Positions 9,729 through 19,100 of a DNA stretch of 51,097 nt are shown here, piece after piece; the stretch's first letter is position 1, and every line of letters starts with the position of its first letter. The position numbers and the translations under genes are program-made. The notes beneath the pieces were generated by a model. It had not been told where the DNA came from. It did no database searches and saw only the letters and a list, made by a program, of their open reading frames with translations. This DNA comes from an uncultured Fibrobacter sp. (GTDB lineage: Bacteria; Fibrobacterota; Fibrobacteria; Fibrobacterales; Fibrobacteraceae), in NCBI RefSeq assembly GCF_947166265.1, contig NZ_CAMVDO010000021.1, forward strand, positions 1-51,097. The letters are read 5' to 3'.

Positions 9729-9741
9729 GTAAATTGTATTT

Positions 9742-10260
9742 ATGATGTTTCGAAAACTGATTATACTCCTTTCTCTGGTTTTTGCGACCGTGTCGTTTGC
9801 CGAAGACGGCCTGCGCATTGCGCATGTGGATTCCAAGCTGATCTTTGACGGCTACAAGGGGACCAAAAAGGCGCAGGAAGAATACGACCGCCAGGTGGCC
9901 AAGTGGGAACAGCAGGGCAACTTGCTGCAGAAGGAACTTTCTGCGATCAAGGAAAAGCTCGACAAGCAGGTGCTGATGCTTTCCGACGAAAAGAAACGCG
10001 AACTTGAGGCGGAGTACAACAAGAAGGATATTGAACTCAAGAATTTTATCGACCGTGTGTATGGCCGTAAGGGTGAGCTGATTTCTGAAAACGAGAAGGT
10101 GAGCGCCCCGATTATCCAGCTGATTCGAAAGGCGATCAACGAAATCGCCCTGCAGGAAGGCTACGACATGGTGGTGGACCGTGCAACCGGTGCCGTCGTG
10201 TTTTGGAAAAAGGAAAATGACCTCACCCAGAAGGTCCTGGATTACCTGAACAATCGATAG
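9742..10260 (+). CDS. skp: OmpH/Skp-family periplasmic chaperone
   Basis: Periplasmic holdase chaperone for outer-membrane proteins, 172 residues, normal for the family. A signal peptide (LIILLSLVFATVSFA) is followed by the family start (LRIAHVDSKLIFDGYKG), a long Lys/Glu-rich coiled coil at about residues 45-115 forming the tentacles, and a C-terminal strand region (YDMVVDRATGAVVFWK). In many bacteria skp directly follows bamA; here two large lipoprotein genes lie between them. ATGs at 9742 and 9745 both lack a strong Shine-Dalgarno sequence. Codon use is the GC-richer type of the bamA region, supporting a core gene. Confidence 0.92.
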   Translation: MMFRKLIILLSLVFATVSFAEDGLRIAHVDSKLIFDGYKGTKKAQEEYDRQVAKWEQQGNLLQKELSAIKEKLDKQVLMLSDEKKRELEAEYNKKDIELKNFIDRVYGRKGELISENEKVSAPIIQLIRKAINEIALQEGYDMVVDRATGAVVFWKKENDLTQKVLDYLNNR

Positions 10261-10280
10261 TCTGAATAATCGATAGTCTG
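10252..10280 (+). repeat. 13-bp direct repeat at the skp stop codon
   Basis: AATCGATAGTCTG occurs at 10252-10264 and again at 10268-10280. The first copy contains the skp stop codon, so a short duplication has occurred at the 3' end. Confidence 0.8.
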
Positions 10281-10347
10281 GTACAGGCTGGAGTGGTGGT
10301 TCGGGGCCGTGTGGCCTGTACCGCAGTCCTGAAATTGTTGAAATCGT

Positions 10348-10381
10348 GTCCTCGGTACAGGTTAACCGAGGACTTTTTTTT
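10348..10381 (+). terminator. Strong terminator of skp
   Basis: A perfect 9-bp stem GTCCTCGGT/ACCGAGGAC is followed by eight T residues. Confidence 0.92.
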
Positions 10382-10458
10382 GTTTTAGCCTGTACAAGGC
10401 AGGGGTATTGGGCTGGAAAAGGGATTGGCGGGAAAAGGGATTGTTAGCCCGCAATATT

Positions 10459-10602
10459 CCTTGCTTGCGCAAGGTTGCGGTCTAACCCTATGGGCTCGAT
10501 GCAAGCTGCGCTTGCCTCAAGCTCATAATTTGCCTCTTCGCACTTCGTGCATGAGCCAAATTATGCCGCACCCTCTCCCCCAAGGGGTCTCGGGTCCGAC
10601 CC
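10459..10602. repeat. Cluster of short palindromes in a non-coding gap
   Basis: The region from 10382 to 10618 holds no convincing gene. It carries successive hairpins: CCTTGC/GCAAGG (10459-10474), GCAAG/CTTGC (10501-10515), CATAATTTG/CAAATTATG (10524-10565) enclosing GCAC/GTGC, and GGGT/ACCC near 10592-10602. The 11-mer CACTTCGTGCA at 10541 recurs in the palindromic insertion near 49.7 kb. This looks like degenerate REP-like or MITE-like material. Confidence 0.55.
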
Positions 10603-10618
10603 ATAATCATTCGAATAC

Positions 10619-10644
10619 AAAAAAGGCCTAGCTTTATGCTAGGC
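10619..10644 (-). terminator. Terminator of tRNA-Gly
   Basis: A 7-bp stem GCCTAGC/GCTAGGC is followed, on the minus strand, by six T residues, 15 nt beyond the tRNA 3' end. Confidence 0.85.
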
Positions 10645-10658
10645 TTCTTTTGTATTCG

Positions 10659-10731
<73 letters not shown>

Positions 10732-10762
10732 GAGGTGACCCAATTATAGAATAATATTTTGA

Positions 10763-11839
10763 CTATGTCAAGGGTTGGTGCAAAGAAAAAATCAAAATTC
10801 CGTTCTTTTTTCCTCTCAGCTCGAAAAACCCGGCTTTAATGCACAGGAATCCGTGTGGGAGCGGCAGCGGAAGTTTTGCGAAAAGGTCTTCCGAGATAAG
10901 GAAATCCTGCCCGAGCTTGGAGCAGAGCGTCTGAATGCGGGAGGTCGTGTTCAGGACATCGCCGTGGTAAGCCATTTCGCTCCCGAAGTTGCCGACCTCG
11001 GTCGAAATTACCTTGCCGCAGTGGGCGGCCGCCTTGAACGAGGGGCTTACCCCGTAGCGTTTCAGGAACTTGCTCCTGGTGCGCTGCATGCATTCGGCGA
11101 AGTCGTGGAAACATTCCAGGGGGCGTGCCCTGCGACGGCAGTCCTTCGTTTTCCAGGTCAGGAACACTCCGTCGCCTGCAATCTGGTAAATCTCGCCGTG
11201 GTTTTCTTCGCAGCAGTTGGAAAGGAGCCTGTAGTAGTCGCGGATAAAGTTGCTGTATTTCACGTGGCCCAGTTCTTCGGCGATGGCCGTAGAATGTTTC
11301 ATGTCGATAAACATGAAAATCAGGTCTTCTTCCTTGGGGTCCTGGTACTTGCCGAGTAGCGTGTTGATAAAAACTCGCGTGCCGAATTTCTTGTGGACGG
11401 AGCGCACGAAGGTAATCAGGTGCCCGAGAAGGAATAGCGCAAATATCAGGATGTGGTTGCTCGGCTGCTTGAAAAAGTGGAGCACCTGTTTTAGCGAGTT
11501 TTCGTTAATGAGTCCTTCGCTCTTGTCGATTTCCCAAATGAGAATGCATAAGGTGAGGTTTGCGCAGATGCTTGCGAGGAAAAAACAGGAGCGGATGAGC
11601 AGGGCCGTAACGACCGGCCTCTGGTCCATTTCGTCTTGCAAGATCATGACGTCGTAAATGGAATGCGAAAGCCCGGTGAAAAGGGATAGTTGCAGCATGA
11701 ACAGGATCCTGCCCGGATTGATGCCGTTGCCGGAGCCGTACATGAACAAAAGGGTCGTGCACAGGGTTACCAGAACCCAGCTACTGATATAAAAGCAGAT
11801 TGCCTTGCATTTGCGTTGCGTCAGTCGTGTAATGGCCAT
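10763..11839 (-). CDS. Membrane-anchored class III adenylate/guanylate cyclase
   Basis: Nucleotide cyclase of 358 residues making cyclic AMP or GMP. About four membrane helices (around 15-35, 45-65, 78-102 and 128-148) precede a cytoplasmic class III catalytic domain from about residue 170. The two metal-binding aspartates are visible in FIDMKHST (D179) and AGDGVF (D223). The later block HGDVLNTTSRIQ carries the transition-state Asn/Arg region of the family. Substrate choice is not certain from sequence. The gene lies 8 nt after a small membrane-protein gene on the same strand, so the two are probably one transcript. No strong ribosome-binding site precedes the ATG, which fits translational coupling. 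Confidence 0.88.
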   Translation of the reverse strand: MAITRLTQRKCKAICFYISSWVLVTLCTTLLFMYGSGNGINPGRILFMLQLSLFTGLSHSIYDVMILQDEMDQRPVVTALLIRSCFFLASICANLTLCILIWEIDKSEGLINENSLKQVLHFFKQPSNHILIFALFLLGHLITFVRSVHKKFGTRVFINTLLGKYQDPKEEDLIFMFIDMKHSTAIAEELGHVKYSNFIRDYYRLLSNCCEENHGEIYQIAGDGVFLTWKTKDCRRRARPLECFHDFAECMQRTRSKFLKRYGVSPSFKAAAHCGKVISTEVGNFGSEMAYHGDVLNTTSRIQTLCSKLGQDFLISEDLFAKLPLPLPHGFLCIKAGFFELRGKKNGILIFSLHQPLT

Positions 11840-11847
11840 AGCGCGTA

Positions 11848-12027
11848 TCAGTGGATAAACAGGGGGAGTGCCCAGATCATGGCGATGATGATGATGTCCT
11901 TGTACGATTCGTCAAGAAGCAGGGCCGAGGCAAGAAAGAAAATCGAGGTGGATAACGTAAGAAAAATCAGGAGCGGGAGCCGCTTCTTCAGTTTTTGCTT
12001 CCAGTTTAATTTTTCTTCGTTGTTCAT
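11848..12027 (-). CDS. Small two-helix membrane protein upstream of the cyclase
   Basis: A 59-residue protein with a basic N-terminus (NWKQKLKKR) and two hydrophobic segments (about residues 19-38 and 42-57). I start it at ATG 12027, preceded by AGAGAA. It ends 8 nt before the cyclase gene. I do not recognise a family; its tight coupling suggests a cyclase partner or an N-terminal membrane segment split off as a separate frame. It shares a 66-bp divergent promoter region with hemW. Confidence 0.6.
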   Translation of the reverse strand: MNNEEKLNWKQKLKKRLPLLIFLTLSTSIFFLASALLLDESYKDIIIIAMIWALPLFIH

Positions 12028-12093
12028 ATTCTCTATATAATCTAAATTTTGCAAAATGTTTCAAGGAACCTAAAATTTTTTGTTGTTAAAAAA

Positions 12094-13251
12094 ATGTTTT
12101 GTGTCTATCTTCACATTCCGTTCTGTCAAAAAATTTGCGATTATTGCGATTTTCGGGTAATGCCCGTGCAGCCCCGTATTTATAAGGAATTTGTAAGTTT
12201 TTTATGTAAGCAAATTGTATGTTTAGAACGGAAAAATCCCGGACTCCTGGCGACTGCTCAGACACTTTACCTGGGGGGCGGCACCCCTTCCGTTTTGCCT
12301 GCGGAATACTTGCGCGAAATTTTTGGATGCCTCGCCTCAGTTGGTGTGAATGTGCATAAACTAACCGAAATTTCGATGGAGTTCAATCCGGAATCGACAA
12401 ACGAGGCTTCGGTGGAGGCGGCGCTAGAACTTGGCGTAAACCGTATCAGTCTCGGCTTGCAGACGTTCGATGCGGAGCTGCTCAAGTTGGTGGGGCGTTC
12501 CCATTCGGTCGAGGCGGGAATCCGGGCGTTGAACCTTTTGACATCTAGGCGCGGGTTACAGGTGAATGCGGACCTGATGTTTGACTTGCCGACTCAGAAG
12601 GTGCAGGGTTTCCTGGACGATGTGGACCGCCTTTCGGATTTTCCGTTGAATCATGTGAGCTTTTACGGGTTGAACGTGTCGCCCCGCTCGCGGCTTGGAC
12701 ATAGGGTTTCGCGGGGCGAGCTTGCCATAGACGAGGATATCTACGAACCGATGTACCTGGGCGGCGTAGAAATTTTGGAGCGGAAAGGCCTTAAGCGTTA
12801 CGAAGTCTCGAATTTTGCACGCGAAGGGTTCGAAAGCGTCCATAACCAGAATTACTGGAATTGCGGTGAGTATGCGGGGTTTGGGCCGGGGGCGCACAGC
12901 TTTGTCGGTGGAGTTCGCTACTATGCGCCCGAAATTTATCCGCGCTGGCGCGATTACGTTTCGGCGGGGTGTCCTTCCGAAATGCTGGAGGTCGATGTCC
13001 TGAACCGCGAAAGTAAAATCATGGAACTTCTTTGGCTTTCGCTTCGGCAGTCGAGGGGGCTTTCGTTCGCTGATTTAGAGGCCATGGGCGTCCGTGATGC
13101 GGAAAAACTTGCGGGGCACTGTATCGATAAATGGCTTGGTAAGAATTTTGTAGTAAAATCGGACGGTTCCATACGGCTTTCGGGACGTGGCTGGATATTT
13201 ATGGACGACATCGTGACAGACCTTTCGAACGTATATTCCAACTTGGAATAA
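12094..13251 (+). CDS. hemW: HemW-like radical SAM protein (heme chaperone)
   Basis: Radical SAM enzyme related to oxygen-independent coproporphyrinogen III oxidase but of the HemW branch, which binds heme. The iron-sulphur motif CQKICDYC (C11, C15, C18; CX3CX2C) is followed by the SAM-binding LYLGGGTPS block and the HemW-type HNQNYW(N)CGEYAGFGPGAHS segment near residue 265. Length (385 residues) fits HemW, and HemN's extra N-terminal residues are absent. I start at ATG 12094; the alternative TTG at 12049 falls in the divergent promoter region. It lies opposite the cyclase operon. Confidence 0.88.
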   Translation: MFCVYLHIPFCQKICDYCDFRVMPVQPRIYKEFVSFLCKQIVCLERKNPGLLATAQTLYLGGGTPSVLPAEYLREIFGCLASVGVNVHKLTEISMEFNPESTNEASVEAALELGVNRISLGLQTFDAELLKLVGRSHSVEAGIRALNLLTSRRGLQVNADLMFDLPTQKVQGFLDDVDRLSDFPLNHVSFYGLNVSPRSRLGHRVSRGELAIDEDIYEPMYLGGVEILERKGLKRYEVSNFAREGFESVHNQNYWNCGEYAGFGPGAHSFVGGVRYYAPEIYPRWRDYVSAGCPSEMLEVDVLNRESKIMELLWLSLRQSRGLSFADLEAMGVRDAEKLAGHCIDKWLGKNFVVKSDGSIRLSGRGWIFMDDIVTDLSNVYSNLE

Positions 13252-13385
13252 TCCGTGTTGGAATGCGGGTGAGATACGTGTCACAGCAGAAATTTTTATT
13301 GTCCGTTTTCTAAAAAAAAATCATATCTTTGGAATGTGTGGTATGCAAATTTTTTTTGCGTGTTTTTTCATTTATCGAGGTCGTA

Positions 13386-16127
13386 ATGCAGTGTATCAAG
13401 AAACATTTTCTTTCAGCTTTGGTGCTGTCGGTGCTAGGTCTTTCGACAGCTGTCAGCGCTTTGGAAAATATCGACTGCATCGACTATAGTGGCGAACCCG
13501 ATGGACGTTGCCAGTATTACCGCATTATGGACAATCGCGGTGCTCGACTGTGGGTTGTTCCGCCGGGAGAAGATCCCCGTGACAGGAGCATTGCGGTTCC
13601 GTACGCCAAATTTTATGTGTACGCCCCGCAAGAAGAACAGTTGAATCGCGAGGCTTTTAGGTTTGAGCTGATGTCGAATTCCACGGAAATTCATAACCTG
13701 AGTGCCGTGCAGGCAGACTCGGTGGGGTTTGTGACCATCCGTATCGGTAGCGACTATGAATTGCAAAACTTTGTGCTCGGAACTTCTGACGATGCTGTTG
13801 CAAGCGACCCGGTCGTAAGCATTGTCTACAATTTTTATGTGCCGTACCTCAAGTACTATGTGGAAGGCAAGGAAGTTACCAAAAAGTCTATCCTCTCTTA
13901 CGAAGTGGGCGATACGATGCACGTCAATGTCGAGGCGCTGATTCCCTTTGGCCCGAACAAAGATCGGCTTGATTCTGCGCTCGATAGGGACTTCTACTTT
14001 TCTACCGAAGGTGCAAGCAAGGATCTTGTTTTCTTGAGCGCGGGCGGAGAAAATCTGAAACAGGCGAACGGTTCGGTGGTGATTCGACTCAAGGGGGGCA
14101 AGGGCGAATTTTTGGTGGTGGCCACTAAGGCGATTGACGATGGTTCGAAGTTTAGCTTGAGTTCCTTCGATGATCCGCTCCAACCGAAGCAGTTTATCTT
14201 GAACGAAGAGTTCCCCGGCGAATACCAGTTTACCAATCCCGATATGCCGACGCTCGACCTTGCGGCAATCTACGACACCGACGGTGATGGCATTGGCGAT
14301 AGCATCGCGGCGTGGTTCGGCGGAAATCTCGACTCGGTGGACGTGAAGGATTTCCTGTACAGCTGGCCGAGTGAAAAATCCTACAAGGAATACAGCGGAA
14401 AGGTCAAGCAGAAAAAGAATGTTTATGGACTTCCCGACGTGGACGTGAAACTCCAGACGGAATCGGCGGAAGGTGGCCTGAAGGCATACGTCTGTTCCTC
14501 GGTGGGCGACCGCTGCGATACCCTGAAGACTGCCCTGGTCGATAGCATCGGGGCTGCGATTCAGTCGGCAACACTCCTGAAGGGGAGCGGTGCGACCGAT
14601 ACCTTGATCGTTCGTTTCAACAAGGTGATGGATCCGACTTGGAAGAGTGGTCGGGGACTCAAGCTGAACGGAAAGTCGATCGATGTTTCCGCAATTTCCA
14701 AGGACGGGACTCAGTGGACGTTTACGGTCGAGAAGGGTGTGGTCCAGGTGGGCGACATGCTGAAAATCGAGACTGTCTGCAGCGACAAGGATTGTCCTAG
14801 CGGAATCCTGACCGCAGCCGACGGTGTTCCGACGAGTAGGAACAACCAGGAAGTCCCGGTGCAGAATGCCGGACGCGTCTACGTGGACAGCGACAAGAAC
14901 GGTTTCTACGATCGCAATGGCGACGGCCGCATGGATAGCGCCTCGGTGGGCTTTGAAACTCCCATTACCGAAAGCGATCTCAAAGAAATGGATCTGACCT
15001 TCTACTGGCTCGATAGCGATGGTGAACTGGTGGCGATCAAGCCGAACCTGAAGGACCTTACGATTTCGGACAACGGACATTTGCTCGGCTTTGCCCTTGA
15101 CCCTGAAAAGTACGATATCAAGAAAATGCTCACGGCGATCGATTCGTCGTATTCCAAGGATGGAAGTGTAGAGTACGGGTATGCCACGATTGGAAACAAG
15201 GTAACGGTCGACGGAAAGGATACCGTAGAAGAGACGAAGTACGGAATGCACGACTACATGCCGCCGGTCATTTCTTCGACTTTCCTGAATCCGGAATCGT
15301 TCCAGATGATGGAGCCGGATAAGTTCAAGGTGACCTTCTCCGAGGCGATCGACTACACGAAGGTGAATTTGTCCGATGACTGCCTCGCGTTCTATGTCGA
15401 CGGGGCGTGGGTGCATTTCAGCCTTTCCTCGGCGGAATGGGAAGATGACGGCAAGTCGGTTACGTTGTATATGGAAGCGGGCGAAGACCTTTCGAACCGC
15501 ATGAACCCGGCGGATTCCGTTCGCTTCGATAACTTTACCAATGGCTTGGTGGATCTTGAAGGGAACAACGTTTCTGAAATTTCCCCGGCGGTCATGGTCG
15601 AAGGCGACCCGCGCGTGATTATGAAGACGACGTCGTTTGCCGACTTGAACAAGGCCGAGGAATTCTGGGAAAGGGACGAAGAAAGATGCAAGATGGACGG
15701 AAAGTGCAGTAGCAAGAGCTTTGGAATTATGCGAGTCAAGGATGCCGAAGCCGCTACGGACCAGTCTTCGCTTGGCGTGTTGATGGATATCGGTTTTTCG
15801 ACGATTATGAAAGAAGATTCTCTCGGTGCCTCTGTGCCGGATATGAAAGATATCGGGCTGCACTGGGAACTTTATGTGTACACGAACCTGGGTGGCTATG
15901 TGGGTGGCGCCTCGGAGTCTATCGCCTGTGACGATTCCTTCTTCGACGGGAACTGCCTCGAAAATCCCGACAAGCTTTATGTCCGCTGGAAAATGCGCGC
16001 CGACAATGGCCGCCGCGTGGGTGTGGGAATTTATTTGGCGAAGTTCAAGATTAAGGTGTATGGAGCCAAGGAAGACTTTACGGTTGAAAGAATCTTTAGA
16101 TGGGGCATCACAGCAAAGAAGCGCTAG
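13386..16127 (+). CDS. Large exported protein with calcium-binding-type repeats and a basic C-terminal tail
   Basis: A 913-residue secreted or surface protein. The signal peptide (FLSALVLSVLGLSTAVSA) follows an ATG with GAGG upstream; the frame stays open further 5' but without signal-peptide character. Thrombospondin-type-3-like Asp loops occur (DTDGDGIGDS near residue 297, DRNGDGRMDS near 510). Segments such as TFSEAIDY resemble bacterial Ig-like/SbsA-type domains that report changes on surfaces. The C-terminus has a FlgD-like Ig fold pattern (YVRWKMRADNGRRVGVGIY) and ends in the basic tail RWGITAKKR. The next gene is a diverged paralogue 27 bp away, so the two form an operon. Exact function is unknown; an envelope or cell-surface role is inferred. 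Confidence 0.75.
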   Translation: MQCIKKHFLSALVLSVLGLSTAVSALENIDCIDYSGEPDGRCQYYRIMDNRGARLWVVPPGEDPRDRSIAVPYAKFYVYAPQEEQLNREAFRFELMSNSTEIHNLSAVQADSVGFVTIRIGSDYELQNFVLGTSDDAVASDPVVSIVYNFYVPYLKYYVEGKEVTKKSILSYEVGDTMHVNVEALIPFGPNKDRLDSALDRDFYFSTEGASKDLVFLSAGGENLKQANGSVVIRLKGGKGEFLVVATKAIDDGSKFSLSSFDDPLQPKQFILNEEFPGEYQFTNPDMPTLDLAAIYDTDGDGIGDSIAAWFGGNLDSVDVKDFLYSWPSEKSYKEYSGKVKQKKNVYGLPDVDVKLQTESAEGGLKAYVCSSVGDRCDTLKTALVDSIGAAIQSATLLKGSGATDTLIVRFNKVMDPTWKSGRGLKLNGKSIDVSAISKDGTQWTFTVEKGVVQVGDMLKIETVCSDKDCPSGILTAADGVPTSRNNQEVPVQNAGRVYVDSDKNGFYDRNGDGRMDSASVGFETPITESDLKEMDLTFYWLDSDGELVAIKPNLKDLTISDNGHLLGFALDPEKYDIKKMLTAIDSSYSKDGSVEYGYATIGNKVTVDGKDTVEETKYGMHDYMPPVISSTFLNPESFQMMEPDKFKVTFSEAIDYTKVNLSDDCLAFYVDGAWVHFSLSSAEWEDDGKSVTLYMEAGEDLSNRMNPADSVRFDNFTNGLVDLEGNNVSEISPAVMVEGDPRVIMKTTSFADLNKAEEFWERDEERCKMDGKCSSKSFGIMRVKDAEAATDQSSLGVLMDIGFSTIMKEDSLGASVPDMKDIGLHWELYVYTNLGGYVGGASESIACDDSFFDGNCLENPDKLYVRWKMRADNGRRVGVGIYLAKFKIKVYGAKEDFTVERIFRWGITAKKR

Positions 16128-16154
16128 CTGAAGAGACTTTCCGAGGATACGATT

Positions 16155-19100
16155 ATGATGAAGACTGTAAAATACATATCGACAATGCTTTTGGCTATGG
16201 CCTCCCTTGCCATGGCACAGACGACTATGCCCACGCCGGAAAACCCGGCGACGGGTATCTGGATCCAGCAGGTGGGCGATATCGTACCCCACGCCTCGAC
16301 CAAGGCGACCTTGTACTATACCAAGTACGAACAGAACGACCGTGTCAAGAGCATTAGCTACCAGTACAACGGGGCGGGCTACCTGCTCATGAAACCCTCG
16401 GACCGTAAGACGCTTTGCACCAAGGAGGATTTCTATGAGGCCGATGGCCAAAGGTATTACCTCAAGGGTGCCGATGGCATTGTGCATCACCCCGATGGAA
16501 GCCTCTTGGTGGCAGGGCAGGGCCCGTATGTTCATAAGGTGAGGAAAGACGGTAAGGAAACCGGTAAGGGCTGTATGGAAAAGACAGCAGGCATTAAGCC
16601 CAATGCTCGTGGTATATGGCATTTGATGATGGACCCGACGGGCGACTGGCTGTGGGGTGCCGACATTCCCGGTGCATTGTACCGTTTTTCGACGAAGGAT
16701 GATCCGAAAAAGAGTAACTTCGCGGATACGGGCTACGTGGTTCACCTGAGACATGATAACTCAGATCGCGACAAGACCAATAAGCTTTCGACCATTATTT
16801 GGGATGGTGAAGGCAGGGCGTTTTTCACGTATTCCGAAGCGGCTGGTGGTGGTTGCGAAAAGTATAACTACAACACCAGAAACTATGAGTCCTGTAATCA
16901 GGCCGAAAAGGATAAGGCTAGGTCAAAGGCTTATTTTGGCGTATTTACCGATACGTCGTGGGCAACCGTGAATAGCAGCAACATCGGTAGACTTGGCGGT
17001 TCCATTGGCGACCGCGTGATTGACACTCTAAAAATGAAAATCCTGATCGACTCCCTGGAAGGTGCGCATGGTGGTGCGTATGACCCGTATTCCAAGTCCA
17101 TCTTTGTTTTCGGTGGCGCCCGCATTGTCCAGATTAAGCCCCGCATCAAGGGAGGCGAGGTGACGGCCGAGGAAGTCGCCTCGATAGACCTTCGTAAGTA
17201 TTTCTTCTTGGAAACGGTCGAGAATATGCCTGAACCCAGAACCCCGCAGGTGGGCTGGCGCCTTGACCAGGGAACGACCGATGGGTACGGTCATATCTTT
17301 GTTGCGGCCAATACGGGACACATGGTGTTTGTGGACTTTGCGGCAAACCCGGACAAGTTGATTAACGATAACGTATTGGTTCATGTCCAGTATATCGACA
17401 AGTATCTAGATGACTTGGCTCCGCTTTCGGGCGTGGGCGTAATTCGCGAAGGCGGACATACGGGACACGATACCGAAATTTCGAGTGACTCTTACAGCTC
17501 GTCGATGGTCGAATATGTCGAGTCTTCGAGCAGTGCGAAGTCGAGCAGCAGCTTGACATCTAGTAGCAGTGGCAATGGAAAGAGCAGTTCCAGCGGCAAT
17601 ACTGAACTCGGCTCTAGCTCCAGTGGTAACGGCGATAATCCAGGCTCTAGCTCCAGTGGTAACGGCGATAATCCAGGTTCCAGCTCCAGTGGCAATGGCG
17701 ACAATCCCGGTTCTAGCTCCAGTGGCAATGGCGACAATCCAGGTTCCAGCTCTAGCGGCGAGGGTGGCGACAATCCCGGTTCCAGCTCTAGCGGCGAGGG
17801 TGGCGACAATCCTGGCTCCAGCTCCAGTGGCGAGGGCGGTGACAATCCTGGCTCCAGCTCCAGTGGCGAGGGCGGTGACAATCCTGGTTCTAGCTCCAGC
17901 GGCGAAGGTGACGATTCCGGCTCCAGCTCGTCGAGGGGTAGCGGCAGCGGCGAGGATATCGAAGACAATTCCTCTTCGAGCAGGTACGGCGGTTCCGGTG
18001 AAGATATCGAGGATAAGTCCAGTTCTTCGAGGCGTTACTATGGTGCCGACGACTTTGACATAGACGACGGCTCCGGTTATGACGATTACCCGACGGTAGA
18101 AAGCTTTGAAAAGGGTGACTCCATTGTTGCAAAGACGGTGGTCCTGGAACCGACGGATCTTGATTCGAGCAACCCGAATGTGGTAGTTATCAACGGCAAC
18201 AAGTACCTGTTGGTCAATGATCCGAGTGGAATCCCGATGGATTTGCGTTTCAACTCCGGACTGGATTCTGCAAAGGTGGGCGATGTTGTCGCGATCACCC
18301 TCAACAAGAAAAAGGTGAAGGAATATTTCGGTTCGCCGGATTCCCTGACGGTTGTTTCGAAAACGGCGGTGCAGCTGGTAGACCCGTCGACCGGTGAAAA
18401 GACGGATCAGCTTGTCATCAACCCCGATGGTAGCGTGACGATCTTTGTGACGTCTGACCGCGTGGTGGACGGCGGCTCTATCAAGGTCTACGGCGGAAAC
18501 CAGATGGTGGTTATCGACAATATCAACTTCTACGACCCGATTCCCAATAGCCGCGTCGGCTACATCAAGGATACCGACGGTGACATGGAATTCGACTACG
18601 TGGAAATCCTCTTGACCGATACCTTGTCGAGCAACTACTATCTCGATGATGTTAAGCTGGTGGTGGGTGAAAAGACGCTCACCTGCGTGAACCCCAAGCT
18701 CAACACGGCCCGTGACCGAATCTTGGTCGATGTACGTGACCTTGTACTCCCCGGTGTGGGCGAGTTCCCGAAAGACGCCAAGGCGCTCATCTACTATAGC
18801 GACAAGACCGGCTCGGGAGCCTCTTACGTCCGCGAATCCTCGCTGATTGAAATGGGGAGCAACGTTATCAAGGATGCCTTTGCCATTCGTAACACGAAGG
18901 GCCTGGATTCCCTGTTCCTGCTGTTTAATATCGACCTGATGCCGGTGGATGTGACCTCTCCCGACATGTTGGTGATGCTCAAGCAAGAAGCCAAACGCTA
19001 CGGTATCAACGATGTTTCCAAGGTCTATATGCCGGCAAAGGACATCGTGATTCTGGTGGGTAAGGATTTCAAGCTCAGGGGAAACGACAGGGATAGCGTT

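Noticed and set aside
13434-16754. Antisense open frame of 1,106 codons on the minus strand
   Set aside because: It lies entirely opposite the exported-protein genes, is rich in His/Arg/Val as expected for an antisense of GC-rich codons, has no domain pattern, and starts without a ribosome-binding site.
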